Shown in pieces: positions 17,585 through 26,592 of a stretch of 64,000 nt of DNA. Below the pieces are notes generated by a model. That model was not told where the DNA came from. It did no database searches and saw only the letters and a program-made list of their open reading frames with translations. Both the position numbers and the translations under genes were made by a program. Within the stretch, counting starts at the first letter, position 1. Each line of letters starts with the position of its first letter. This stretch comes from Hanstruepera ponticola (GTDB taxonomy: Bacteria; Bacteroidota; Bacteroidia; Flavobacteriales; Flavobacteriaceae): assembly GCF_012931685.1 (NCBI RefSeq), contig NZ_JABANC010000002.1, positions 434,001-498,000 of the forward strand, in the 5' to 3' direction.

Positions 17585-19027
17585 ATGAATCCTACGCAGA
17601 TTATTCTACTTATTGCAGCATATTTTAGCTTGCTTATTTTGATTTCATATTTCACTGGAAAAAAATCTGGAAATGATGCCTTTTTTAAGGGCAACCGACA
17701 ATCCCCTTGGTATGTAGTAGCCTTTGGCATGATAGGAGCCTCATTATCTGGTGTTACCTTTATTTCTGTTCCAGGTTGGATTGAAGCTTCGCAGTTTAGT
17801 TACATGCAGGTGGTTTTGGGGTATATTGTAGGCTATCTTGTTATTGGCTTGGTACTTTTGCCTTTGTATTACAGATTAAATTTAACATCCATTTACACCT
17901 ATTTAGAAACACGATTTGGAAATTACTCGTATAAAACTGGCGCTTCCTTTTTTCTAATATCGCGTGTAATTGGAGCCAGTTTCAGACTGTATTTAGTTGC
18001 CAATGTGTTACAAATTATACTGTTTGATGAATTAGGAATTGAATTCTGGCAAACAGTTACTATTACAGTACTTTTAATTTGGCTATACACGTTTAAATCA
18101 GGTATCAAAACCATTGTTTGGACCGATACCTTACAAACTCTTTTTATGCTTATTGCTGTTGGTGTTACCATTTATTTTGTTGGTGATGAATTAGGTTTAA
18201 GCGGTAGTAATATTTTTAGTTTTGTTTTAGATAGCGATTTGAGTAAAACCTTCTTTTTTGATGATTTTAAATCTGGTAATTATTTTTGGAAACAATTTAT
18301 TTCTGGAGCATTTATAGCTATAGTTATGACCGGTTTGGATCAAGATATGATGCAAAAAAACTTGACGTGCAGAACGCTTAAAGATGCACAAAAAAACATG
18401 TTTTGGTTTACAATTGTTTTAACAATAGTGAATTTTGTTTTTTTAAGTTTAGGCTTACTATTAACGGTATATGCACAACAAAATGGAATTGACGCCCATA
18501 AAGATGACTTGTTCCCTATTCTGGCCAAAAACCATTTAGGAATTGGTGTTTTTGTATTTTTCCTATTGGGATTAATTGCTGCAGCATACAGTAGTGCTGA
18601 TTCCGCATTAACCTCTTTAACCACATCGTTTAGTATTGATATTTTAGATATTGAAAAGAAACACAATACCGAAAAACAAGTACGTATTAGAAAGCGGATT
18701 CATGTGCTTATCTCTTTAGTACTAATTTTAGTAATTATCGCATTTAAGTACATTATTAAAGATGCGAGTGTAATTGCTAAACTTTTTGTGTTTGCAGGTT
18801 ATACTTATGGACCATTGCTGGGATTATATGCTTATGGCTTATTTACAAAATGGCAGGTGAAAGATAAATGGGTTCCTGTTATTGCCATACTATCGCCTAT
18901 CTTTTCTTATATTATTAGCGTAAATAGTACCAAATGGTTTGGTTTTGAGTTTGGGTTCTTTATCTTGATTTTAAACGGATTCTTAACTTTTTTAGGCTTA
19001 ATATTGATTCGTAGACAACAATACTAA
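17585..19027 (+). CDS. Sodium:solute symporter family (SSS) transporter
   Basis: A 480-residue integral inner-membrane protein with about 12-13 hydrophobic segments, of the LeuT-fold SSS family that imports organic solutes with sodium. Typical motifs are the opening [39 protein letters not shown] (about 35-54), the region with [27 protein letters not shown] (about 252-267) and [14 protein letters not shown] (about 335-348), the sodium-site loop. The frame extends to a TTG at 17564, but the ATG at 17585 is a better start because the preceding sequence resembles a promoter. Substrate unknown. The 3' end overlaps the convergent CoA-binding gene by 30 bp. Confidence 0.92.
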   Translation: MNPTQIILLIAAYFSLLILISYFTGKKSGNDAFFKGNRQSPWYVVAFGMIGASLSGVTFISVPGWIEASQFSYMQVVLGYIVGYLVIGLVLLPLYYRLNLTSIYTYLETRFGNYSYKTGASFFLISRVIGASFRLYLVANVLQIILFDELGIEFWQTVTITVLLIWLYTFKSGIKTIVWTDTLQTLFMLIAVGVTIYFVGDELGLSGSNIFSFVLDSDLSKTFFFDDFKSGNYFWKQFISGAFIAIVMTGLDQDMMQKNLTCRTLKDAQKNMFWFTIVLTIVNFVFLSLGLLLTVYAQQNGIDAHKDDLFPILAKNHLGIGVFVFFLLGLIAAAYSSADSALTSLTTSFSIDILDIEKKHNTEKQVRIRKRIHVLISLVLILVIIAFKYIIKDASVIAKLFVFAGYTYGPLLGLYAYGLFTKWQVKDKWVPVIAILSPIFSYIISVNSTKWFGFEFGFFILILNGFLTFLGLILIRRQQY

Positions 19028-19360
19028 AGTACAAGCCACTTCAAATTCAATATTATTGTCTTGCAATAATTTATAAAATTTGGGGTTTTCAGTTCCGGGA
19101 TTGAAAATAACACGTTTTGGCTTCAAGCTAATTATGTAATCGTAATATGCTTCTTGACGATTGGGATTCAAATATAATGTAACTGTGTCAATATCATTAT
19201 AGTCAACCAATTCCGTATCAATGGCTACTTCAGAAACCTCTCCTGATTTCATTCCAAAAGCAGCAACTTCATGCTTATTTGCTACCAAACGTTGAATGGC
19301 ATAATTAGAATATCTATTAGGTTTTAAAGATGCACCAAATACTAATGTTTTTTTGCTCAT
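18998..19360 (-). CDS. CoA-binding domain protein (YccU-like)
   Basis: A 120-residue single Rossmann-like domain of the CoA_binding_2 family. It opens [20 protein letters not shown] (nucleotide-binding turn), has the middle segment [11 protein letters not shown] and closes with [17 protein letters not shown] followed by an acidic helix. Members bind CoA or nucleotides in the cytoplasm, but their role is largely unknown. It converges on the symporter gene with a 30-bp overlap of coding ends. Confidence 0.88.
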   Translation of the reverse strand: MSKKTLVFGASLKPNRYSNYAIQRLVANKHEVAAFGMKSGEVSEVAIDTELVDYNDIDTVTLYLNPNRQEAYYDYIISLKPKRVIFNPGTENPKFYKLLQDNNIEFEVACTLVLLSTNQY

Positions 19361-19469
19361 GTGTTAAAGTGTTGTTAAGTAATGTTAAAAACAGTAACAA
19401 GCTGTAAAAATAGACGTCTGTAATAATAATAACAAAAAATAAAACATCAATCAAAAGACAACCAATCAG

Positions 19470-21968
19470 ATGAAAAAGCTATTAGCAATATGCTTGTTGT
19501 TATTATTAACTCTATTCTCACAAGCTCAAACTTCTGTAAATAATATTCCGACTCTTATTAGTGGAACTATTACAGGAACCGTAATAGACGAAACATTACA
19601 ACAACCCTTACCATATGTAACTATTATTTTAAAAAGTGAATCAGGGGAAACCATTAATGGTACTATAACTGATGACAACGGTAAGTTTGTTTTACAAAAA
19701 GTTCCAGGAGGAAAATATATAGTAACTATTCAGTTTATTGGTTATAAAAGCATAGACAAACCAATAGAAATCAATAGAGATAATAAGGATATTAATTTAG
19801 GAACTTTACCCTTACAAGAAGAAGCGACAGGTTTGGATGAAGTAACAATTATTGCTGAAGTATCTACTATTGAACAAAAAGTAGATCGTAAGGTGGTTAA
19901 TATTGGTAAAGATTTAACTACTGCTGGCGCTACCGCTTCTGACATTATGAATAATATTCCATCGGTTAGCGTCGATCAGCAAACTGGAAATATCAGCCTA
20001 CGAGGGAACGAGAATGTTCGTGTTATGATAGACGGCACATTATCAAATGTTCCTATTGCTCAACTCTTAAGACAGATTCCTTCAACATCTATTAAACAAA
20101 TAGAATTAATTACAAACCCTTCAGCAAAATACAATCCTGAAGGTATGAGCGGTCTCATTAATATCATTCTTTATAAAAATACTAATATTGGATTTAACGG
20201 TAATATTAATCTAGGTCTAACTAAAGAGATAAATGCCAGATTCAATGGATCTATAGATATGAATTACCGTAACGGGAAATTCAATTTGTATGGCAATTAC
20301 GGTAATAATGTTGGAACTAATGCTAGCTATGGGAATATATACAGAACAGACAACCTATCTAATCAAATATTTGATACTGATAGAACTGGTAGCTCCCATC
20401 TATTCAAAGTAGGTTTAGATTATTATTTAAACGAAGCCAATACCATATCCTTCTTTACTAATCAAAATGTTTTTGATGGTAAAACAGATAGTACAACTGA
20501 TGTAGAATATGAAAATAGACCTACCGAAAGTCAATTATTCAACAACACTATAGACAATATTTCGTCGCAATACAATTTGGCCTATAAACACAACTTTAAA
20601 AAAGAAGGTGAAAAATTAGATGTTGAAGTCGATTACAGTGATTTTAATCAAGAAGAAAATGCCAATTTCGATTTTGTAAATATTGCTTTTCCACCAAATT
20701 ATGAAGATTATGTTGATACTAATCGGGCGCAAGCTATTGTAAATGTTGATTATGTAAATCCTTTAAGCGATGAAGCCAAGTTAGAAGCAGGTCTAGAAGC
20801 ACGTTTGTATGATACCGAAGTTAATTATGATTCTTCTGGACTATCCACAAATCCAAATCAAGATGACATTATTGATAATGGTGACGAATTTATACCAACA
20901 CCTTCAACATTTTATGATTATAAACGGGACATCTATTCGGCCTATATTACTTATGGGAAATCATTAGAAAAATGGAGCTATCAATTTGGTGTTAGAGCTG
21001 AAACCGTAACCGTTGATGCTGTTGCAACCAACTTTTTAGAAAACGCATCTGAAGTAAATCCATTTGAAAATGATTATTTTCAGCTTTACCCTTCGGCGTT
21101 TTTAACCTACACACCTAGTGAAAAAAACACTTATCAAGTAAGTTATAGCAGACGTGTTGATAGGCCTGGTGTTGGACAGGTTAATCCTATTCGTGAATGG
21201 AGCACGCCACTACTATCCAACGTTGGTAATCCAGAATTGGAACCACAGTTTACAAACTCGATAGAAGCAAATTATATTCGAAATTTTGAAAAAGGTTCGG
21301 TAACTGCTGGTGTTTTTTACAGACTTATTGAAGACGAAATTAATCGTGCTGTTTTTGTAGACCGTTTAGATTATAACAAGTACATCCTGACCTTTGAGAA
21401 TTTTGACAACACATCAGCCTATGGTATCGAACTATCTAGTAATTACAGACCGACAAAATGGTGGAGTTTTAATGCTAGTTTTGATATGTATTCAAGACAA
21501 CAAAAAGGATTCACCGAACGTGTTATTGCACCTCCAGGTCAAGAGCCAACAGAAGATGACATCATTACTGAAGAAGTAACAGCGGATAATATTATATGGA
21601 ACTTCAGAGTTTTTAATAATTTTAAACTGGTTAAAAATTTAGATTTGTCGCTTTTTGCTTTATACCGTGGTGAAGAAGAAGGCATTCAGTTTACAAGAAA
21701 ACCTATGTATTTTGTAAATACAGGAATCAGATATAGCTTCTTGGAAGACAACAGAGCTACAGTAAGTTTTAACTACAACGATATTTTTAATACCATGGCT
21801 TTTGAATTTGACGGTGAAAATCCTGTGCCTTCTATAGGCGGATTCTATTGGGAAAGTAATACGTGGAATATTAATCTTTCTTATCGTTTTGGAGGAAATA
21901 AGTACAGAGCATTACAACGTAAAAACCGCGATGACAATGAGAAATCAGGAAGTGGTGGATTTATATAA
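19470..21968 (+). CDS. TonB-dependent receptor-like outer-membrane beta-barrel protein
   Basis: An 832-residue outer-membrane protein. A signal peptide (MKKLLAICLLLLLTLFSQAQ) is followed by a carboxypeptidase-regulatory-like domain (about 30-115, GTVIDETLQQPLPYVTI), a plug domain (about 140-240, ATASDIMNNIPSVSVDQ and SLRGNENVRVMIDG) and a C-terminal beta-barrel of the OMP_b-brl_3 type with the short turn DRPGVGQVNP. There is no SusD partner, so it belongs to the solitary receptors rather than a glycan utilisation locus. Ligand unknown. It ends in a charged tail rather than the usual aromatic terminal residue, which is common in this subgroup. Confidence 0.9.
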   Translation: MKKLLAICLLLLLTLFSQAQTSVNNIPTLISGTITGTVIDETLQQPLPYVTIILKSESGETINGTITDDNGKFVLQKVPGGKYIVTIQFIGYKSIDKPIEINRDNKDINLGTLPLQEEATGLDEVTIIAEVSTIEQKVDRKVVNIGKDLTTAGATASDIMNNIPSVSVDQQTGNISLRGNENVRVMIDGTLSNVPIAQLLRQIPSTSIKQIELITNPSAKYNPEGMSGLINIILYKNTNIGFNGNINLGLTKEINARFNGSIDMNYRNGKFNLYGNYGNNVGTNASYGNIYRTDNLSNQIFDTDRTGSSHLFKVGLDYYLNEANTISFFTNQNVFDGKTDSTTDVEYENRPTESQLFNNTIDNISSQYNLAYKHNFKKEGEKLDVEVDYSDFNQEENANFDFVNIAFPPNYEDYVDTNRAQAIVNVDYVNPLSDEAKLEAGLEARLYDTEVNYDSSGLSTNPNQDDIIDNGDEFIPTPSTFYDYKRDIYSAYITYGKSLEKWSYQFGVRAETVTVDAVATNFLENASEVNPFENDYFQLYPSAFLTYTPSEKNTYQVSYSRRVDRPGVGQVNPIREWSTPLLSNVGNPELEPQFTNSIEANYIRNFEKGSVTAGVFYRLIEDEINRAVFVDRLDYNKYILTFENFDNTSAYGIELSSNYRPTKWWSFNASFDMYSRQQKGFTERVIAPPGQEPTEDDIITEEVTADNIIWNFRVFNNFKLVKNLDLSLFALYRGEEEGIQFTRKPMYFVNTGIRYSFLEDNRATVSFNYNDIFNTMAFEFDGENPVPSIGGFYWESNTWNINLSYRFGGNKYRALQRKNRDDNEKSGSGGFI

Positions 21969-22028
21969 TATATTTGGTAGCCTTCATAATAGTTGATGGT
22001 TAGTGTTATTGTTTGGCTATTAAATAAG

Positions 22029-22060
22029 AAAACCCAAGGTGTCACTGCCTTGGGTTTTTG
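22029..22060 (+). terminator. Rho-independent terminator of the receptor gene
   Basis: AACCCAAGG-TGTCACTG-CCTTGGGTT followed by TTT lies about 60 bp past the stop codon. Confidence 0.8.
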
Positions 22061-22207
22061 AATTAAGGATGTTAAATGATAGTTAAAATCTGTTATCAAT
22101 GAAATAAAAACAGACTTTTTACGTCTATATAGATAAGTGATAAGTTTTTAAGTAATATAACTGTAAAACTTCTTACGGTTAGTGTTAGTTAAAATTGGTT
22201 AATAGCG
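22061..22207. other. Intergenic AT-rich stretch, nothing recognised
   Basis: About 150 bp between two terminators of opposite genes. No open frame, promoter box or convincing structure was seen. Confidence 0.4.
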
Positions 22208-22242
22208 AAAAAACCCGAAGCAATCTTGCCTCGGGTTTTTTT
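22208..22242. terminator. Terminator hairpin behind fabH
   Basis: An A6 tract, a stem of AACCCGA against TCGGGTT with an imperfect upper part, and a T7 tract. On the minus strand it lies about 30 bp past the fabH stop and ends in T residues. Confidence 0.7.
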
Positions 22243-22270
22243 ATTTACCCATTTCTATTATTAAAGAAGC

Positions 22271-23281
22271 TTACCACCTAATAATCACACTTCCCCAAGT
22301 AAAACCGCTTCCAAAGGCAGCCAACACAACCGTATCGCCTTCTTTTATATTGCCTTGTTCCCAAGCTTCGGTTAAAGCAATAGGAATTGAAGCTGCTGTT
22401 GTATTTCCATATTTTTGAATATTATTGAATACTTGGTCATCATTCAATTTGAATTTTTTCTGGATAAATTGAGCGATCCGTAAATTCGCTTGATGTGGAA
22501 TTAGCATATCAATATCATCAACTTGTAAATTATTTTTCTTTAAGCCTTCCATAATCACTTCGCTAAACCGTACTACTGCATTTTTAAAGACAAATTGCCC
22601 ATTCATATACGGATAGTAACTTTCATCATTTGGATCATTTTCTTCTAAAATATCATTTACCCAGCGCTTACCCATACCTGGTGCTACCAAAACTAACTCT
22701 TCAGCATGCTCACCTTGTGAATGTAAATGCGTCGATAAAATACCTTTAGAATTATCTTCTTCACGAGTCAAAACGGCTGCTCCTGCTCCATCACCAAATA
22801 TAACAGTCACACCTCGTCCTCGTGTTGTTTTATCTAATCCATGAGAATGCAATTCACTACCAATAACAAGCACATTTTTATACATGCCTGTTTTTATAAA
22901 ATTATCAGCAACAGAAAGTGCATAAACAAAACCTGAACATTGGTTTCTTACATCTAGAGCACCAACCGTTTTAATATCTAATGCATGTTGTACTTGTACA
23001 CCAGGTCCAGGAAAATACATATCCGGACTTAAGGTGGCAAATATTATAAAGTCAATATCATCTTTATCAATTCCGGCACGTTCTATAGCTACTTTAGCAG
23101 CTTTTACACCCATTGTTGCAGTAGTATCACCCGTTTCCTTTACAGCCCAACGACGTTCTTTGATTCCGGTTCGTTCTTGAATCCATTCATCATTAGTATC
23201 CATCATTTTAGACAGATCGTCATTAGTTACTACATTTTCAGGAACATAATGTCCTAAGCCAATTATCTTTGAATTGTACAT
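22271..23281 (-). CDS. fabH: Beta-ketoacyl-ACP synthase III (FabH)
   Basis: A thiolase-fold enzyme that condenses acyl-CoA with malonyl-ACP to start type II fatty acid synthesis. The catalytic triad is visible: Cys in VRNQCSGFVYA (about 112), His in LIPHQANLRIA (about 258) and Asn in YGNTTAASIP (about 289). GWI/DEWIQERTGIKERR near the N-terminus is also typical. The ATG at 23281 (MYNSKIIGLGHYVP) is chosen because it has a purine-rich stretch (AGAAGG) just before it and fits the family length. An in-frame ATG eight codons upstream (23305) is the alternative. Flavobacteria often have several FabH paralogues, and the acyl preference is unknown. Confidence 0.93.
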   Translation of the reverse strand: MYNSKIIGLGHYVPENVVTNDDLSKMMDTNDEWIQERTGIKERRWAVKETGDTTATMGVKAAKVAIERAGIDKDDIDFIIFATLSPDMYFPGPGVQVQHALDIKTVGALDVRNQCSGFVYALSVADNFIKTGMYKNVLVIGSELHSHGLDKTTRGRGVTVIFGDGAGAAVLTREEDNSKGILSTHLHSQGEHAEELVLVAPGMGKRWVNDILEENDPNDESYYPYMNGQFVFKNAVVRFSEVIMEGLKKNNLQVDDIDMLIPHQANLRIAQFIQKKFKLNDDQVFNNIQKYGNTTAASIPIALTEAWEQGNIKEGDTVVLAAFGSGFTWGSVIIRW

Positions 23282-23449
23282 GCCTTCTAGGTTTAAATAT
23301 GTCACGCAATTTAACCATTTACACCCTAATAGATTTGAATTGTCAATTGTAATCGTTATGCATGCATAACAAATAAAGTTTAAGATTTATTAACTTTTTA
23401 ACAGTATTCTTTTTAAGTATCTTTAAGGCTCTAATTAAAACCAGTTGTC

Positions 23450-25891
23450 ATGAAGCGTATTTTTACATTATGCCTATTTTTATGCATTTCTTACAGTTTT
23501 TCACAAGAAAATCTTACTTATCAAAAACCTCATCAAAATATTCTTGAATTAGCCGAAGCGCCTCTGGCACCAAGTATCCGTATGGATAGTAAAGGTGACA
23601 ACATTGTATTTTTATTCCGTAGCAACTATAAAACCATAGAAGAGCTTTCAGAAACCGAATTACGTCTCGGCGGTTTACGAATAAACCCTGTGACTAATAT
23701 TGGCAGTAGAACACGCTATTACACTGATATAAAAGTTAAAAATGGTAAAGGCAGTGAACCACAAACCATAACAGGGCTGCCAGAAAACGGGCGATATGCA
23801 AACTTCTCTTGGTCGCCAGATCAAAAGTATATGACGTTTACCAATACAGTTTCCAATGGTGCGGAACTGTGGTTGTTAGATGTTTTAAATGCTTCGACTA
23901 AAAAAATTACTAATGCCAATTTAAATGCTAATATGGGTGATCCTGTTACTTGGTTTAAGGACAGTGAATCAATGCTAGTTAAAATGCTTCCAAAAGACCG
24001 AGAACCTTTAATTAACACAAAAGAAGCAATCCCAACAGGTCCAACCGTTTCTGTTAGCGAAGCTGGTGTTAAAGCTCAAAACAGAACTTACCAAGATTTG
24101 CTAAAAAATAAAAATGACGAACATAATTTTGAACAATTAGCCAAGTCTGAAATCTATAAGATTAATCTTGATGGATCAAAAACATTATGGAAAACAAGCG
24201 ATATGTATCGAGGTTTATCATTTTCTCCTAATGGAAAATATATTATGATAACCACTATCAACAAGCCATTTTCATATTTAGTTCCTTATTATAGATTTCC
24301 ATCGGCTTCAACTATTTATAAAAGTAATGGTGATAAAGTTAAGACTGTTCTAGAGGTTCCTTTGATTGAAGATTTACCAAAAGGCTTTATGGCTGAGCGT
24401 AAAGGTAAAAGAGACTTTACTTGGAGAAATGACAAACCAGCCACATTGGTTTGGGCCGAAGTGCTGGATGGTGGTGATCCTGCCAATGAAGTTCCTTATC
24501 GCGATGAAGTATTCCAACAAGAAGCGCCATTTGATGGCCCAGCAAAATCCATTTTAAAAACCAAGGATAGGTTTAGCGGAATTATTTGGGGAAATGACAA
24601 CATTGCTGTAGCATACGATTATTGGTGGAATACCAGAAATTCCAGAACCTACGTTTTTAACCCATCTAAACCGAATGATGTAAAAATTTTGTTTGACAGG
24701 AATTATCAAGATAGATATAATGATCCTGGAAGTTTTGTAACTACTAAAAATGAATTTAATGAGTACGTTTTAGATCTTGACAATAATTCTGCTTACCTCA
24801 TTGGTGATGGATACAGTAATGAAGGTAAGTTTCCTTTTGTTGATGAATTAAATTTAGAAACAAAAAAAACCAATCGGTTGTATCAGTCGCAACTTACTGA
24901 TAAAGTTGAAGATATCTCAAGTGCTTTAGATGCTAAAAAGGGTGAATTTGTAGTTAGAATAGAATCAAAAAATGAATATCCTAACTATTATATCCGAAAC
25001 ATTAAAAAACGTATCGGATTAATTCCATTAACGCAATTTGAAAATCCGTTCAAAAGTATTCAAGATGTTGAAAAGCAAGTTATAAATTACAAACGTGATG
25101 ATGGTTTAGATTTAAGTGCCACACTCTATTTACCTACCGATTATGAAGCTGGTAAAAAATATCCTATGATTATGTGGGCTTATCCACGTGAGTATAAAGA
25201 CAAAAATAGCGCAGGTCAAAATACCTCTAGTTCAAATGAGTTTACCTATCCGTATTATGGTTCACCAATTTATTGGGTAACACGTGGTTATGTGGTTTTA
25301 GATGATGCGGCATTCCCTATTGTTGGCGAAGGTGACGAAGAACCAAATGACAGTTTCATTAAACAATTAGTTGCAAACGGCAAAGCTGCTATTGATGCTG
25401 TAGATGATATGGGTTATATTGACCGAGATCGTGTTGCGGTTGGTGGTCATAGTTATGGTGCCTTTATGACAGCCAATTTGCTATCACACTCTAACTTGTT
25501 TGCGGCAGGTATTGCCAGAAGTGGTGCATACAACAGAACATTGACGCCTTTTGGTTTCCAAAGCGAAGAACGGAATTATTGGGAAGCTCCAGAAATATAT
25601 TATAACATGTCACCGTTTATGCATGCCGATACTATGAAAACACCGTTATTATTAATTCATGGTGAAGCCGATAATAATTCAGGAACCTATCCATTACAAA
25701 GTGAACGTTACTTTAATGCTTTAAAAGGTCTAGGCGCTCCAGTGCGTTTGGTTATGTTGCCTAAAGAAAGTCATGGTTACGCTGCAAAAGAGTCCATAAT
25801 GCACATGCTTTGGGAACAAGATCAATGGCTAGAGCAACATGTTAAAAACAAAGCTGAAGTAAAAGCACCTGAAGAATCAATGAAAGATTAA
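23450..25891 (+). CDS. S9 family prolyl-oligopeptidase-type peptidase
   Basis: An 813-residue exported serine peptidase. The signal peptide is MKRIFTLCLFLCISYSFSQ. Residues about 30-530 form a beta-propeller-like region, and about 540-800 the alpha/beta-hydrolase catalytic domain. The nucleophile is in VGGHSYGAFMTAN, the Asp in LIHGEADNNSGTY and the His in KESHGYAAKES. The sequence is closest in pattern to the glutamyl endopeptidase/acylaminoacyl-peptidase branch, with RLGGLRINP near the N-terminus. It should degrade peptides in the periplasm or be surface-attached. A TATCTTTA box (23418-23425) precedes it. The small exported protein gene follows after 17 bp. Confidence 0.9.
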   Translation: MKRIFTLCLFLCISYSFSQENLTYQKPHQNILELAEAPLAPSIRMDSKGDNIVFLFRSNYKTIEELSETELRLGGLRINPVTNIGSRTRYYTDIKVKNGKGSEPQTITGLPENGRYANFSWSPDQKYMTFTNTVSNGAELWLLDVLNASTKKITNANLNANMGDPVTWFKDSESMLVKMLPKDREPLINTKEAIPTGPTVSVSEAGVKAQNRTYQDLLKNKNDEHNFEQLAKSEIYKINLDGSKTLWKTSDMYRGLSFSPNGKYIMITTINKPFSYLVPYYRFPSASTIYKSNGDKVKTVLEVPLIEDLPKGFMAERKGKRDFTWRNDKPATLVWAEVLDGGDPANEVPYRDEVFQQEAPFDGPAKSILKTKDRFSGIIWGNDNIAVAYDYWWNTRNSRTYVFNPSKPNDVKILFDRNYQDRYNDPGSFVTTKNEFNEYVLDLDNNSAYLIGDGYSNEGKFPFVDELNLETKKTNRLYQSQLTDKVEDISSALDAKKGEFVVRIESKNEYPNYYIRNIKKRIGLIPLTQFENPFKSIQDVEKQVINYKRDDGLDLSATLYLPTDYEAGKKYPMIMWAYPREYKDKNSAGQNTSSSNEFTYPYYGSPIYWVTRGYVVLDDAAFPIVGEGDEEPNDSFIKQLVANGKAAIDAVDDMGYIDRDRVAVGGHSYGAFMTANLLSHSNLFAAGIARSGAYNRTLTPFGFQSEERNYWEAPEIYYNMSPFMHADTMKTPLLLIHGEADNNSGTYPLQSERYFNALKGLGAPVRLVMLPKESHGYAAKESIMHMLWEQDQWLEQHVKNKAEVKAPEESMKD

Positions 25892-25908
25892 TATTCAAGA
25901 AGTATTAC

Positions 25909-26397
25909 ATGAAAAAGCTATTTTTTTTATTCTTATGTTTTCATTTCACATACTCTTGTTTTACTCAAAATGACAAGCAAACCATTGAATATGATTTCAC
26001 GGGAAAGCTTAATGAAGGTCAAATGAAATTTATGAACAATTATTACAATTGGGATTCTAAAGAAATATTAATTATTAATTTCTCTCAACCACGTTCAGAT
26101 TGTCATTTTGATAATCATATTCATAAAACAGGATATACTAAATGGTGGAAAGATTTCTATGAGAAAATCGACATAAAAGATTGTTCAAATATTTTCGTGT
26201 GTTCTGAAAAACACAACAGAGATAAAACTCTTTTTTATGATAAGGCTAATTTTCTATATGATAATTTTTTCAGTCGAAAAGAAAGCTGTTATGGAGTTCT
26301 AGTCTTAAATAAAAATGGTGACTATTTGCAATTTAATGGTCATTATACTGAAAAACAAGTTTCTAAATTTAAAGAAAATTTAAAGTCAATAATTTAA
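25909..26397 (+). CDS. Small exported protein of unknown function
   Basis: A 162-residue protein with a signal sequence (MKKLFFLFLCFHFTYSCF). The cysteine in TYSCF sits close to a lipobox position, so a lipoprotein cannot be excluded. The mature part is rich in Asn, Lys and aromatic residues and has three further cysteines (SDCHFD, KDCSNIF, ESCYGVL) that could form disulfides. No family recognised. It is probably co-transcribed with the S9 peptidase 17 bp upstream and ends at a terminator-like palindrome. Confidence 0.65.
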   Translation: MKKLFFLFLCFHFTYSCFTQNDKQTIEYDFTGKLNEGQMKFMNNYYNWDSKEILIINFSQPRSDCHFDNHIHKTGYTKWWKDFYEKIDIKDCSNIFVCSEKHNRDKTLFYDKANFLYDNFFSRKESCYGVLVLNKNGDYLQFNGHYTEKQVSKFKENLKSII

Positions 26398-26405
26398 AAT
26401 CTTCA

Positions 26406-26434
26406 ATATGCCATTCAATTGAATGGCATATTTT
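26406..26434 (+). terminator. Perfect 26-bp palindrome with T tail
   Basis: ATATGCCATTCAA and its exact complement form a 26-bp palindrome, followed by TTT. It lies just behind the small exported protein gene and ahead of the htpG control region. Confidence 0.7.
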
Positions 26435-26444
26435 GTATTCGAAA

Positions 26445-26484
26445 TGTCAGTTTGTCACATTTTATTTCTTGGTACTTTTTTTGT
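26445..26484 (+). promoter_or_regulatory. Sigma-54-like promoter with two upstream TGTCA boxes, ahead of htpG
   Basis: TGTCA occurs at 26445-26449 and 26453-26457, 8 bp apart. Twelve bases further begins TTGGTACTTTTTTTGTC, which fits the -24/-12 pattern TGGCAC-N5-TTGC with two mismatches: GG at 26471-26472, then ten bases, then GT. No TAnnTTTG box with proper spacing was seen here. Assignment to sigma-54 is inference. Confidence 0.45.
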
Positions 26485-26525
26485 CTATTCTGTTTGCAGA
26501 ACAAATATTTAATTAATCTGTCTGT

Positions 26526-26568
26526 TCGAGTACAGTCGAGAACTAAAAGACCTCTCGACTGCGCTCGA
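26526..26568. repeat. Long palindromic repeat element in the htpG leader
   Basis: TCGAGTACAGTCGAGA (26526-26541) and TCTCGACTGCGCTCGA (26553-26568) pair at 14 of 16 positions around an 11-nt loop. The right arm is the dispersed element also found at 15143 and behind tRNA-Thr. It ends 24 bp before the htpG ATG and is expected to lie in the 5' untranslated region. Confidence 0.7.
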
Positions 26569-26592
26569 GGTGACAAAATAAAATAACAAATC

